A stretch of 64,000 bases of DNA from DASQPR01 sp963797675 (GCA_963797675.1 CAWCQQ010000006.1:620001-684000); one strand, 5' to 3'. Counted from the stretch's first letter, positions 16,871 through 25,411 are shown. Made by a program: numbers and translations. The notes: generated by a model from the sequence alone, not told the origin.

Positions 16871-17380
16871 TCACTCCGTCCGGTTTGGCGCCGCCGGGGT
16901 GGCGGGCCGAGGCGTCACTGCGGGACGAGATAGGTGTTCCCGCAGCGTGGTGGCGATATCGGCTGCGGCGGCAAGCTGCTCGGGTGTGAGGGCATCGACG
17001 AACAACTCCCGGATGGCCTGCAGGTGCGGGACCGTGGAGCCGTGGAAGGCATCGGCGCCCGCCGGCTCCAGCACGATCTCCGCGCCCCGGCTGTCGGTGG
17101 CGCAGTCCTCGCGCCGGATGAGCCGCCGCCGTTCCATCCGGCCGAGATGGTGGGACAGGCGGCTGCGCTCCCAGCCGATGTGCGTGGCCATCTCGGACGA
17201 GCGCATCCGATGCCCGTCGGTCTCGCTCAACGCCAGGAGCACGGCGTAATCGCCCGGTGAGAGCGCGGACTCGCTCTGCAGGCGTGCGGCGAGCATCGTC
17301 CGGAGCGCTTCGGTGGTTTCGAGGAAATCGCGCCAAGTGCGCAGTTCGGTACGCGTGGGGAGTCGCCGCGGCCGGGGCAT
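16871..17380 (-). CDS. MarR-family transcriptional regulator
   Basis: From ATG 17380 (GGAAGG 9 nt upstream) the product has 169 residues. SPGDYAVLLALSETDG, the recognition helix region MATHIGWERSRLSHHLGRME and the wing RRREDCATDSRGAEIVLEPAG identify a MarR winged helix; WERSRLSHH is typical of an actinobacterial subgroup. Upstream ATGs at 17407 and 17440 lie inside operator palindromes and are less likely. It is divergent from the LLM oxidoreductase gene. Two 12-bp palindromes in the shared promoter are the likely binding sites, so it should repress both itself and the LLM/F420-reductase pair until a ligand appears. Confidence 0.9.
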   Translation of the reverse strand: MPRPRRLPTRTELRTWRDFLETTEALRTMLAARLQSESALSPGDYAVLLALSETDGHRMRSSEMATHIGWERSRLSHHLGRMERRRLIRREDCATDSRGAEIVLEPAGADAFHGSTVPHLQAIRELFVDALTPEQLAAAADIATTLREHLSRPAVTPRPATPAAPNRTE

Positions 17381-17400
17381 AACATCCCGCCTTCCAGTGT

Positions 17401-17441
17401 TTGACATGTCAACTATATGATTCCATGATTGACGCGTCAAT
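17401..17441. promoter_or_regulatory. twin MarR operators TTGACNNGTCAA
   Basis: Two perfect palindromes with the same half-site stand in the divergent promoter: TTGACATGTCAA at 17401-17412 and TTGACGCGTCAA at 17429-17440, the latter extended to 14 bp by flanking A/T. Their centres are 28 bp apart, so two dimers could sit close to the same helical face. One overlaps the MarR 5' region, the other precedes the oxidoreductase ribosome binding site. Confidence 0.8.
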
Positions 17442-17459
17442 TATCTGGAGGGCACTGTC

Positions 17460-18491
17460 ATGACCGATCTCGTCCTGGGCCTCGACACGTTCGGAGACGT
17501 TCCGACGGACGACTCCGGCGCTCCCGTCTCCCATGCGGCCGCGATCCGGCAGGTGATCGAGGAGGCTGTGCTCGCCGATGAACTCGGGGTCGATGTCATC
17601 GCGCTCGGTGAGCACCACCGGCCGGAGTACTCGATCTCCACTCCGGAGACGGTGCTCGCCGGGATCGCCGCCCGTACCTCCCGCATCAAGCTTGCGTCCG
17701 GCGTGACCGTACTGAGCTCCGACGACCCGGTCCGGGTCTTCCAGCGCTTCGCGACCGTGGATGCGATCTCGAACGGCCGGGCCGAGGTGATCCTGGGACG
17801 CGGCTCGTTCACCGAGTCGTTCCCGCTGTTCGGGTACGACCTGAGCGACTACGACGTGTTGTTCGAGGAGAAGGTCGAGCTCTTCGTGAAGCTTCTCGAG
17901 GAGAAGCCGGTCACCTGGAACGGCACTACCCGCGCCGCGCTGGATGATGCCGATGTGTTCCCGAAGACCGAGTCCGGGCATCTGACGACCTGGATCGGCG
18001 TCGGCGGCACCCCGCAGTCGGTGGTGCGCACGGCACGGTACGGGCTGCCGCTCATGCTCGCCATCATCGGCGGCTCCCCGGAGCGCTTCGCCCCGTACGT
18101 CGACCTCTACCGGCGGGCCAGCGAACAGCTCGGTACGGTCGCGCACCCGGTTGGCATGCACTCCCCGGGCTTCATCGCCGATACCGACGAGGAGGCGAAG
18201 GAGCTGTACTACCCGACGTACAAGGTGATGCGTGACCGGATCGGCGCGCTGCGCGGCTGGCCTCCGCTGCGCCGGACGGAGTTCGATGCCGAGGTCGCGC
18301 ACGGTTCGCTCTACATCGGCTCGCCGGAGACCGTGGCCCGCAAGATTGCCCATGCGGTCGGCGCCCTCGACGTGGGTCGGTTCGACCTGATCTACACCGC
18401 CGGAGCGCAGCCGGTCAGCGCCCGGATGCACGCCGTCGAACTCTTCGGCACCAAGGTGATGCCCATGGTCCGCGACATCCTGGCGAGCTGA
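17460..18491 (+). CDS. LLM-class flavin-dependent oxidoreductase
   Basis: A 343-residue luciferase-like monooxygenase-family TIM barrel. Family features are LGEHHRPEYSISTPETVLAGIAARTSRIKLASGVTVLSSDDP (around 49-92, written here only to show the fold order), the flavin-site pattern VILGRGSFTESF, and the C-terminal YIGSPETVARKI. GGAGGG stands 7 nt before ATG. Such enzymes use FMN or F420 to oxidise or reduce small molecules. The gene is followed after 4 nt by an F420-reductase-like gene, which makes F420 a plausible cofactor. It is under probable control of the divergent MarR regulator. The substrate is unknown. Confidence 0.85.
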   Translation: MTDLVLGLDTFGDVPTDDSGAPVSHAAAIRQVIEEAVLADELGVDVIALGEHHRPEYSISTPETVLAGIAARTSRIKLASGVTVLSSDDPVRVFQRFATVDAISNGRAEVILGRGSFTESFPLFGYDLSDYDVLFEEKVELFVKLLEEKPVTWNGTTRAALDDADVFPKTESGHLTTWIGVGGTPQSVVRTARYGLPLMLAIIGGSPERFAPYVDLYRRASEQLGTVAHPVGMHSPGFIADTDEEAKELYYPTYKVMRDRIGALRGWPPLRRTEFDAEVAHGSLYIGSPETVARKIAHAVGALDVGRFDLIYTAGAQPVSARMHAVELFGTKVMPMVRDILAS

Positions 18492-18495
18492 CGCG

Positions 18496-19179
18496 ATGGC
18501 CACCACCATCGGCATCCTCGGGGCCGGCAAGGTCGGCACCGTGCTGGCCCGGCTCGCGGTCGCTGCCGGCTACCGCGTGCTGGTCGCCGGCTCCGGTGAT
18601 CCGTCGAAGATCGCGCTCATCGTCGAGGTCATCACGCCGGGCGCGATCGCGGTGACCGCGGCCGAGGCCGCCGAGCAGGCCGACATCGTCGTTCTTGCGC
18701 TTCCGCTCGGCAGGTACCGCACCGTGCCGGTGGACGCGCTGCGCGGCAAGCTCGTCATCGATGCGATGAACTACTGGTGGGAGATTGACGGCGCCCGCGC
18801 CGACCTGACCGACCCGCGTACGTCTTCGAGCGAGATCGTCCAGGCATTCCTACCGGAGTCCCGCGTCGTCAAAGCGTTCAACCACATGGGCTACCACGAC
18901 CTCGAGGACGGAGCCCGGCCCGCCGGCGCAGCCGGGCGCAAGGCGATCGCGGTCGCCGGTGACGACACCGGCGACGTCGCGGCGGTGGCCGCCTTCGTCG
19001 ACGCGCTCGGCTTCGACCCCGTCGTCGCCGGAGCGCTCGGCGAGGGCGTGCGCTCGGAGCCCGGTACCGAGCTGTTCGGCGCGAACGTCGATGCCACCGA
19101 GGTCCGGGCGATGCTCGACCGCTTCCCGTTCTCGGAACGTGGCCGCGATGTGGCCGAGGCCCGCGCAGTACACCGCTGA
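18496..19179 (+). CDS. NADPH-dependent F420 reductase-like oxidoreductase
   Basis: A 227-residue Rossmann protein: GILGAGKVGTVLARLAVAAG carries the dinucleotide-binding glycines, followed by VLALPLGRYRTVP and the conserved VIDAMNYWWEIDG region and KAFNHMGYHDL, all typical of the NADP-oxidoreductase/F420-dependent family. These enzymes pass hydride between NADPH and F420 or act on related substrates. It begins 4 nt after the LLM oxidoreductase stop, so the two form an operon in which this protein may supply reduced cofactor. Confidence 0.8.
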   Translation: MATTIGILGAGKVGTVLARLAVAAGYRVLVAGSGDPSKIALIVEVITPGAIAVTAAEAAEQADIVVLALPLGRYRTVPVDALRGKLVIDAMNYWWEIDGARADLTDPRTSSSEIVQAFLPESRVVKAFNHMGYHDLEDGARPAGAAGRKAIAVAGDDTGDVAAVAAFVDALGFDPVVAGALGEGVRSEPGTELFGANVDATEVRAMLDRFPFSERGRDVAEARAVHR

Positions 19180-19235
19180 GGATCAGCCGACAGCGGCTTC
19201 TGCCTGCGGTGGGACATGTCACGAACACCGTCGTA

Positions 19236-19263
19236 ACGAACATGTTCGTGATATGTTGTGGTC
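19236..19263 (+). promoter_or_regulatory. TetR operator ACGAACATGTTCGT and leaderless promoter
   Basis: A perfect 14-bp palindrome (19236-19249) lies immediately before TATGTT (19252-19257), a TANNNT -10 box 6 nt from the TetR ATG. A partial copy (CACGAACA) occurs ~20 bp upstream. The position implies autorepression that also covers the downstream monooxygenase. Confidence 0.8.
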
Positions 19264-19965
19264 ATGACTCCGCACGACCGTAACCGGGTTCCCGTCAGCC
19301 GGCGGGAACGTCCGGCGAAGCCCGCCCTGACCCGGCAGGGAATCATCGACGCCGCGCTGGTGATCCTGCACGACGAAGGCATGAACAAGGTGACGATGCG
19401 GCGCATCGCCACGGCGCTCGACACCGGGCCGGCGTCGCTGTACGTCTACGTCCGCGACACCGAGGACCTGCACGCGCAGATCCTCGATGCCCTGCTGGCG
19501 CCGATCGCAGGAGCCGTACCCGCTGCCGGGACGTGGCGGGACCGGTTGAAGGCGCTGCTGAGCAGCTACCGCGACGTCCTGTTCCGCCATCCCGAGATCG
19601 CCCGGATGGCTCTGTCCACGCAGCCCACCGGCCCGAACTACCTGGCGTTGGGCGATGCGATTCTGGGCCTGCTCGGCGAGGGCGGCGTGTCGGACCGGGC
19701 GGCGGCGTGGGGCCTGGACCTGCTGTTGCTGTATCCGACCGCGGTCGCCGTCGAGCACAGCAACCAGAAGTCGTCCACCCAGAAGGCAGATGACCTGACG
19801 GTCCTGGCTGCGCAGATCGCCATCGTGGACGCGGCGCGCTATCCGCACGTCGCCCGGCTCGGCGACGAACTCGTCTCCGGTGACGGCGTGGCCCGAGCCG
19901 ACTGGGCGTTCCATGTCCTCCTCGACGGCATCCTCGCTGCGAGTTCGCGTACACCGACAGAGTAG
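19264..19965 (+). CDS. TetR-family transcriptional repressor
   Basis: A 233-residue regulator. The N-terminal helix-turn-helix (TRQGIIDAALVILHDEG, then TMRRIATALDTGPASLYVYVRDTEDLHAQIL) is followed by an all-helical ligand domain with WRDRLKALLSSYRDVLFRHPEIA, resembling the TetR_C_1 class that includes the tetracycline repressor. It lies 8 nt upstream of a Tet(X)-like monooxygenase on the same strand, so it probably represses that gene and responds to its substrate. ATG 19264 is preferred over a GTG at 19258 because of the -10 box position. Confidence 0.9.
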   Translation: MTPHDRNRVPVSRRERPAKPALTRQGIIDAALVILHDEGMNKVTMRRIATALDTGPASLYVYVRDTEDLHAQILDALLAPIAGAVPAAGTWRDRLKALLSSYRDVLFRHPEIARMALSTQPTGPNYLALGDAILGLLGEGGVSDRAAAWGLDLLLLYPTAVAVEHSNQKSSTQKADDLTVLAAQIAIVDAARYPHVARLGDELVSGDGVARADWAFHVLLDGILAASSRTPTE

Positions 19966-19973
19966 GAACCACC

Positions 19974-21125
19974 ATGTCGTCAACCACCATCTCGTCTCCC
20001 TCGATCGCCATCGTCGGCGCGGGCCTGTCCGGCCTCGTCCTGGCCCGGATCCTGCAGATGCACGGCATCGCCGCGACCGTCTACGAACTCGACGCCGCGG
20101 CCGACGCCCGACACCAGGGCGGGTCCCTGGACATGCACGAGGAATCCGGACAGCACGCCCTGCGCGAAGCCGGCCTCTACGAACAGTTCCGCGGCCTCAC
20201 CCATCCACAGGGGGAGTCCATGCGCGTCTTCGACAAGACCGGCACGGTCTTCATCGACCACACGCCCGAAGGTGATGAAGGCGGTCGTCCCGAGATCGAC
20301 CGGACCGCGCTGCGTGATCTGCTCATCGGCTCCCTCGACCCGGGGCGGATCGTCTGGGGTCACAAGGTTACGACGGTCCGTGCCCTCGACGGCGGCCGAC
20401 GTGAGCTGATCTTCGCCGACGGCACCCGTACCTCGGTCGATCTGCTGGTCGGGGCGGACGGTACCTGGTCGAAGGTGCGCCCGCTGCTGTCGGCCGTCCA
20501 GCCGGAGTACTGCGGGATCTCCTACCTCGAGCTGCGCCTGTCCGATGCCACCACACGCCACCCGCGCTTGGCCGCGCTCGTCGGCCCCGGCTCCATCTTT
20601 GCGCTGTCGGACAACAAGGCCATCATGGGCCACGGCGGCCGCGACCTGCATCTCGGTGCCTCGCTGCGGGTCGGCCAGGACTGGATCGCCGATCGCGGGG
20701 TCGACTGGTCCGACACGTCCGCCGCCCGCGACGCCCTGCTCGCCGAATTCGGTGACTGGAGCACCGGACTGACCGATCTCATCCGGTACTGCGACGACGA
20801 GATCGTTCCCCGGCTGATCTACGCCCTGCCGATCGGGCACTCCTGGACCCGGGTGCCGGGCGTCACGCTGGTCGGCGACGCCGCGCACGTGATGTCGCCG
20901 TACGCGGGCGAGGGCGCGAACCTCGCCATGCTCGACGCGACGGAGCTGGCACTGGCCCTCGTCGAATACGGCGACGACATCGAGAACGCACTGGTCCAGT
21001 ACGAGACGGCCATGTTCCCCCGCGCTGCCGCCGCTGCTGAAGGCTCCGCCACCGGGCTCGACATGTGCTTCGCCGCAGACGCTCCCAAGGGCATCATCGA
21101 TTTCTTCAGCCAGATGGCAGGGTGA
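19974..21125 (+). CDS. Tet(X)-like FAD-dependent monooxygenase
   Basis: A 383-residue class A flavoprotein monooxygenase. The FAD dinucleotide motif is IVGAGLSGLVLARIL (about 11-25), followed by GGSLDMHEESGQHAL, which closely parallels the GGTLDLH-x-GSGQ segment of the tetracycline destructase Tet(X). Later come PEIDRTALRDLLIGSL and the second FAD motif GDAAHVMSPYAGEGANLAMLDA (about 302-323). Such enzymes hydroxylate tetracyclines or other polycyclic aromatics in the cytoplasm using NADPH and O2. AGGA lies 7 nt before ATG, and the gene is paired with a TetR of the tetracycline-repressor class. Other aromatic substrates are equally possible. Confidence 0.85.
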   Translation: MSSTTISSPSIAIVGAGLSGLVLARILQMHGIAATVYELDAAADARHQGGSLDMHEESGQHALREAGLYEQFRGLTHPQGESMRVFDKTGTVFIDHTPEGDEGGRPEIDRTALRDLLIGSLDPGRIVWGHKVTTVRALDGGRRELIFADGTRTSVDLLVGADGTWSKVRPLLSAVQPEYCGISYLELRLSDATTRHPRLAALVGPGSIFALSDNKAIMGHGGRDLHLGASLRVGQDWIADRGVDWSDTSAARDALLAEFGDWSTGLTDLIRYCDDEIVPRLIYALPIGHSWTRVPGVTLVGDAAHVMSPYAGEGANLAMLDATELALALVEYGDDIENALVQYETAMFPRAAAAAEGSATGLDMCFAADAPKGIIDFFSQMAG

Positions 21126-21185
21126 GCTGAGTCGTCCGGGCCACGAAATATCGGTCGACCCGGTGTTCCGCGGGGTCCGATACTC

Positions 21186-21612
21186 GTGCCCATGGGTGCA
21201 TTGTCGGTGCTGTGGCTGTACGGAACGTCGGGAGTCGGGAAGACCACCGTCACCTGGGAGCTGTTCGTTCAACTCGCGAGGGCGGGCGTGTCCACTGGCT
21301 AGGTCGACATCGACCAGCTCGGGATGTGCTAAGGCCCGCCGATACCAGAGCACTGGGCGTCCGAGCCCGCCGACGATCTCGGCCGGCACCGGATCGAGGC
21401 CCGTACGCTCGACGCGGTCCTCGTCAACTTCCGGGATGCCGGCGCCCGGTGCGTCATCGTGCCGGGCGTTACCGACCCGGTACGCGGAGTGGAGACCGAC
21501 CTTCTACCGCGTGCGGCACTGACGGTGTGCCGACTGCGCGCCGAGCCGGCGGCTCTGGCTCGGCGGCTGGCCGCTGATGGGCGTGTCCGCGCCGTAGCAC
21601 CGGCTGACGTGG
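21186..21612 (+). pseudogene. P-loop nucleoside-kinase-like/AAA protein, inactivated by two nonsense codons and 3' truncation
   Basis: Frame 0 from GTG 21186 or ATG 21192 reads a good Walker A (LYGTSGVGKTTVTWELF), then RAGVSTG-stop-VDIDQLGMC-stop-GPPIPEHW, then DLGRHRIEARTLDAVLVNF and VCRLRAEPAALARRLAADG. The stops are TAG at 21300-21302 and TAA at 21330-21332. In the related actinobacterial family that I recall, both positions are Tyr (GYVDIDQLGMCYP), so each could be a single-base change. The C-terminal third is lost where the converging FG-GAP gene begins (stop at 21613). It lies 60 nt after the monooxygenase gene. Confidence 0.8.
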
Positions 21613-23094
21613 TCAGAAGCTACTCAGCGTGTCGCCCCGGCCGGCGAGGCGCCATCCGAAGTAGCAGTTGGCGCAGCCACCGCCACCTTTCACGCCAGGC
21701 GTGTCGCCGGACCACTCCTCGGCGCCGGTACCGGTGAGGCCGGTCACCGATCCGGGAATCAGCTCGATCATGCCGCCGCTGGCCGGACCGCTGCCGACGG
21801 TCTCGTACGGCACGCCGACCGCCAGGTCGTACCGGCCGGTGCTGGTCACCTGCACCGGCGCGAGCGATTCACCGAACTCGTCCTGCACGTTGAGGGTGCC
21901 GGGTACCCCAGCTGTCGCCTCGCTGATCTGCTGTGCGCCTGCCGTGGTCAGCCCACCGGCGTTGCTGTAGAACACGGTCACTGCACCGGCTTCGCTCTTG
22001 CCGTCGACGGTGGCGGCCGGCTGGCCGACCGCGAGATCATCGCTACCGTTGCCGTCGAAGTCGGCCGCGGCCAACACATCTCCGAAGAATCCCTGCGGTT
22101 CCGGGCTGCCCGGTACGCCGCTCTCGGACTGGTCCAACTGCTGCGCTCCGGTACCTGTCAGACCGGTCGAACCTGCGCTGTACAGCACGTCCACCACGCC
22201 CGCCTCGCTCACCCCGTTCAGCGTCTCGGAGTTCACGCCGATCGCCAGGTCGGCGAGCCCGCTGCCCGTGAAGTCGCCGGTCGCGACCGAGAAGCCGAAG
22301 AAGTCGTCGGCCTCGGCGACTCCGGGTACGCCCGCCGAGTCCTGCGACCACGTCTGTACGCCGGACGTGAGCAGCGGCTGCGTACCCGCGCTGCCTCGCA
22401 TGACGAACACTTCGCCGCGCGCGTTGTCGGCCCCGGGCGTGCCGATCGCCACGTCGGCGTGGCCGTCGCCGGTGAAGTCTCCGATCGCGACCGAGAAGCC
22501 GAACTGATCGCTGGAGGCACCGCCCGCCGGCTCGGTGTACCGGTGCGGCGTGGTGGAGATGCCGCTCGACGTGCCCAGGAATACGTCGATCGCGTTCCCG
22601 ATATAGGCGCCGACGACGAGATCATCTCGCCCGTCGCCATTGATGTCGCCGACCGCGAGCGCGCCGCCGAACTCGTCGTTCTGGCCGTCGGACAACACGA
22701 CATCGTCCGGACTGCGCAGGCCACCGACGGCGCCAAGGAAGATCGTCACGGTGCCCCGGCCCGGATCCCCGACCGCCAGATCGTCGCAACCGTTGTGGTT
22801 GAAGTCGCCGGTGACCATCGTGTCGCCGTAATCCGCGCTGCCACCCGACGACACGAACAGTTGATCGTCCGGTGTGGAGGCGCTCAGTTGGCCGCCGCTC
22901 CCGTACAGCACATGGAAGCGGGTCGCGCCCGGCTCCGCGATAGCGATGTCGGAGGAACCGTCACCGTTGAAATCGGACGGCGCTGTCCCGCCGCACGCCC
23001 CGGCCGAGGCGACGCCGGGTGCGAGCCCGACCGCCAGAGCCGACGCGACCATCATCGCCACGGTACCGAGCACCACATATCGACGCGTACGCAT
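21613..23094 (-). CDS. secreted FG-GAP/integrin-alpha-like beta-propeller protein
   Basis: From ATG 23094 the product has 493 residues: a signal peptide (MRTRRYVVLG, hydrophobic core, cleavage near ASA-GA) and then about seven FG-GAP repeats. Each repeat has a calcium-binding loop of the form D-x-[ND]-x-D-G-x-x-D (DFNGDGSSD, DFNHNGCDD, DINGDGRDD, DFTGDGHAD, DFTGSGLAD, DFDGNGSDD) followed by [IL]A[IV]G. This forms a seven-bladed propeller like the integrin alpha head. The C-terminus ends with a Cys pair, CANCYFGWRL. The extracellular role is unknown; adhesion or carbohydrate and protein binding is inferred. A TATGGT -10 box lies a short distance upstream. Confidence 0.85.
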   Translation of the reverse strand: MRTRRYVVLGTVAMMVASALAVGLAPGVASAGACGGTAPSDFNGDGSSDIAIAEPGATRFHVLYGSGGQLSASTPDDQLFVSSGGSADYGDTMVTGDFNHNGCDDLAVGDPGRGTVTIFLGAVGGLRSPDDVVLSDGQNDEFGGALAVGDINGDGRDDLVVGAYIGNAIDVFLGTSSGISTTPHRYTEPAGGASSDQFGFSVAIGDFTGDGHADVAIGTPGADNARGEVFVMRGSAGTQPLLTSGVQTWSQDSAGVPGVAEADDFFGFSVATGDFTGSGLADLAIGVNSETLNGVSEAGVVDVLYSAGSTGLTGTGAQQLDQSESGVPGSPEPQGFFGDVLAAADFDGNGSDDLAVGQPAATVDGKSEAGAVTVFYSNAGGLTTAGAQQISEATAGVPGTLNVQDEFGESLAPVQVTSTGRYDLAVGVPYETVGSGPASGGMIELIPGSVTGLTGTGAEEWSGDTPGVKGGGGCANCYFGWRLAGRGDTLSSF

Positions 23095-23276
23095 GCTCGA
23101 ACCGTACGACCATACCGTGGACTGGCGCATTCAGCTGTCACGAACCCGACCGGTTCGCCACGCTCGGGACGTTTCGAACCGCTGTACACATCGGCCCGCA
23201 GGCGCGCGGACCCGCGTCGTTCATGCAGACAATGCAAGAGATCAGCCGTCCCATCCTGATCTTGGTGGATTGATAA

Positions 23277-23786
23277 TCAGTGGACGAAGTTCCAGGTCGA
23301 CGACAGCGGGTGGCCGCACGTGGCGCAGACGAAGTCACCATCGTGGACGATGTTGCGTTCCCCGCACCGCGTACAGCGGCGGAAAACGATCTCGTGTGTG
23401 AAGCCGCCGGGATGGGCGATCCCAGCGGCATCCAGGGCGGCGGCCACGGCACGCCAGGAACTCGGGTCCGGACAGTAGCCGGTCGACTGATTGCTCACCT
23501 CATCGACCTGCCATCCCAGTGCGCTCCGTACAAATGCGATCTCTCCGGCGGCCAGCACGGCGTAGCCGCCGGCGCACGCGACATGTTCGCTGCGGCGCGG
23601 CGCCAGCCGAAGAATCCCATGAAGGTCGACGACGAAGGTGAACGGCTCGGCAAGGTCTCGCGCATCACGCGCGGCCAGCCAACGGTCGACGTCGGCCTGC
23701 GACGTCACCACGACGACGTCCACGGCGGCACGTGTCCGCAGGTCAGGCGGGCCGACATAGCTGTAATGCTCGACCTGCGACATCAC
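23277..23786 (-). CDS. hypothetical protein with C-terminal zinc ribbon
   Basis: A 169-residue soluble protein. The last ~40 residues carry a zinc-ribbon pattern: CTRCGERN, then a short beta turn, then CATCGHPL. The N-terminal ~120 residues are of mixed alpha/beta type with DVVVVTSQADVDRWL and no motif I recognise. ATG 23783 is an equally good start. The gene stands alone between two divergent or convergent neighbours, so context gives no function. Confidence 0.6.
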   Translation of the reverse strand: MMSQVEHYSYVGPPDLRTRAAVDVVVVTSQADVDRWLAARDARDLAEPFTFVVDLHGILRLAPRRSEHVACAGGYAVLAAGEIAFVRSALGWQVDEVSNQSTGYCPDPSSWRAVAAALDAAGIAHPGGFTHEIVFRRCTRCGERNIVHDGDFVCATCGHPLSSTWNFVH

Positions 23787-23889
23787 CCGACGCTATCGGG
23801 TGCTTCGGCAGCCGGCCAACCATAATTTGCAATTCCTTGGGCACAGAAATTCGCGTGCTGGGTGGCGGCACGGTGGTTAGGTTGGGCAC

Positions 23890-24801
23890 ATGAATCCCAT
23901 CGCGACGGCCCGACCAGGTCTGCAGTTCTACCGCGATCCGGGCGAGTTCCTTGCTGTAACTGCCGACTACCTAGCCGCGGAAGCGGTGGTCAGCACGGTC
24001 GTGACCACGATCGCGCACCGGATGTCGCTGCAGCAGACCGATGGGATCCCGCAGCCCGATCGGAATTGGTGGTTGGTGGTGAGGGACGAGTCCGGCGTCG
24101 TGGTCGGTGCCGGGATGCGGACAGCGTCATTCGTACCTTATCCGCTCTTCCTGCTGCCGATGCCCGACGCGGCGGCCGTGGCCTTGGGCCGCGGGTTGCA
24201 TGAGCGCGGGGAAGAGGTACTCGCGATCAATGGGGCCCTGCCTGCCGTCGAATTGTGTGCGGCCGAAATGAGCCGGCTCGGTGGGGGTCAAGTCCAGGTC
24301 AGCCAGCACACGCGACTGCATGAGCTGGGCGAGCTGGTGTGGCCGGCGCCCGTGCCGGGCGGCTTGCAGGTCGCCACCGAGGACGACATGGATCTGGTGA
24401 CGGAGTGGTTCGGTGCGTTCATGGGCGACGCCGATGAACAGGCCGGCCGGCCGCGCGGTGCCAGTGCGCACAACGTACCTGACCGTGTGGAAATGCTGCG
24501 CCGCCTCCGGGCCGGATCGGTGTGGTTCTGGATCGATGAGACGGGGGAGCGCGTGCATCTCACCGGGGCCAACCCACCGTCGTTCGGGGTCGCCCGCGTG
24601 GGTCCGGTGTACACGCCGCCCGCTCAGCGTGGGCGTGGCTGGGCCAGCAACGCTGTCGCCTCGGTGTCACGGCAGATCCAGGATTCGGGTGCGCGGGTTT
24701 GCCTGTTCACCGACCAGGCAAACCCAACATCGAACAAGATCTACGCCGCCCTCGGCTACCGGCCGGTGGCCGACATGGCCAACCTGGTTATCGTCCGCTG
24801 A
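23890..24801 (+). CDS. GNAT-family N-acetyltransferase (two-domain type)
   Basis: A 303-residue protein. The C-terminal third holds the acetyl-CoA-binding core: VGPVYTPPAQRGRGWASNAVA (motif A with the R-x-x-G-x-[GA] pyrophosphate loop, about 231-251) and the motif B helix with FTDQANPTSNKIYAALGYRPV. The N-terminal ~150 residues look like a degenerate GNAT or pseudo-GNAT domain. The family moves acetyl groups from acetyl-CoA to amines in the cytoplasm; the substrate is unknown. A TAGGTT box 6 nt before the ATG suggests leaderless transcription. A clear hairpin follows the stop. Confidence 0.85.
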   Translation: MNPIATARPGLQFYRDPGEFLAVTADYLAAEAVVSTVVTTIAHRMSLQQTDGIPQPDRNWWLVVRDESGVVVGAGMRTASFVPYPLFLLPMPDAAAVALGRGLHERGEEVLAINGALPAVELCAAEMSRLGGGQVQVSQHTRLHELGELVWPAPVPGGLQVATEDDMDLVTEWFGAFMGDADEQAGRPRGASAHNVPDRVEMLRRLRAGSVWFWIDETGERVHLTGANPPSFGVARVGPVYTPPAQRGRGWASNAVASVSRQIQDSGARVCLFTDQANPTSNKIYAALGYRPVADMANLVIVR

Positions 24802-24832
24802 CGCCGAACATCCGCCGGTGGGTGTTCGGCGT
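24801..24832 (+). terminator. hairpin terminator after the GNAT gene
   Basis: A 10-bp perfect stem (ACGCCGAACA with TGTTCGGCGT) around a 12-nt GC-rich loop starts at the last base of the GNAT stop codon. Confidence 0.75.
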
Positions 24833-24837
24833 GCGGT

Positions 24838-25284
24838 GTGGCTCATGGCAGGTCAGGCCCGCCCGGACTGGACATATGCGTTGGCTCCGGGCCGGACTCG
24901 GGATGGCTGGCAGTGATGGCGACGACCGGCGGGCCGCGCACGGTCGTCGAGAACGAGGCCCGACTGCTCAACGGTGTCCGGCTATGCAGCGCGTACGTCA
25001 CTGTGTCGGCCGACGGCCGGCCGGTCGCAATCGGCCGAGCGGTCGCCGACGACGGCTGGACAGGTGTCTTCGGCATGGCCACCACGCCCAGCGCTCGCAG
25101 GCGCGGTGCCGCCCGGATGGTGCTCTCGGCGATCGCGCGCTGGGCCCACGAGCAGGACACGCCTCGGCTCTACCTCCAGGTCGAGCGGTCGAACACCGCC
25201 GCCTGCCGTGTCTACGCGGCCGCCGGGTTCACCGAGGTCGCGACCTACCACTACCGCGTCCGACACGTACGAACTCCGGGATAA
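24838..25284 (+). CDS. GNAT acetyltransferase, C-terminal domain only (possibly 5'-truncated)
   Basis: The 148-residue ORF contains a normal GNAT core from about residue 45: AIGRAVADDGWTGVFGMATTPSARRRGAARMVLSAI with the R-R-x-G-x-A acetyl-CoA loop, and LQVERSNTAACRVYAAAGFTEVATYHYRV. In homologues that I recall, this domain is the second half of a ~300-residue protein. Here only ~40 poorly conserved residues precede it and no strong ribosome binding site is seen; ATG 24916 is an alternative start. It lies directly after a terminator. It may be a short functional enzyme or the surviving 3' half of a decayed gene. Confidence 0.6.
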   Translation: MAHGRSGPPGLDICVGSGPDSGWLAVMATTGGPRTVVENEARLLNGVRLCSAYVTVSADGRPVAIGRAVADDGWTGVFGMATTPSARRRGAARMVLSAIARWAHEQDTPRLYLQVERSNTAACRVYAAAGFTEVATYHYRVRHVRTPG

Positions 25285-25411
25285 CTCTCCCAGCGAGCCG
25301 TCACATCGATGAACGTGATCGTCGGCGTCTGTCGGGCGATCGAGGTGGGCGGCTCGGTACACCGACGATGCCTGGCCAGACATGTCGATGCCAGAAGGGA
25401 GGACGGGTTGG

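Noticed and set aside
21300..21332. Stop-codon readthrough or recoding at TAG/TAA of the P-loop gene
   Set aside because: There is no SECIS-like or readthrough context visible, the two stops differ, and the 3' end of the gene is missing as well, so a pseudogene is the simpler reading.
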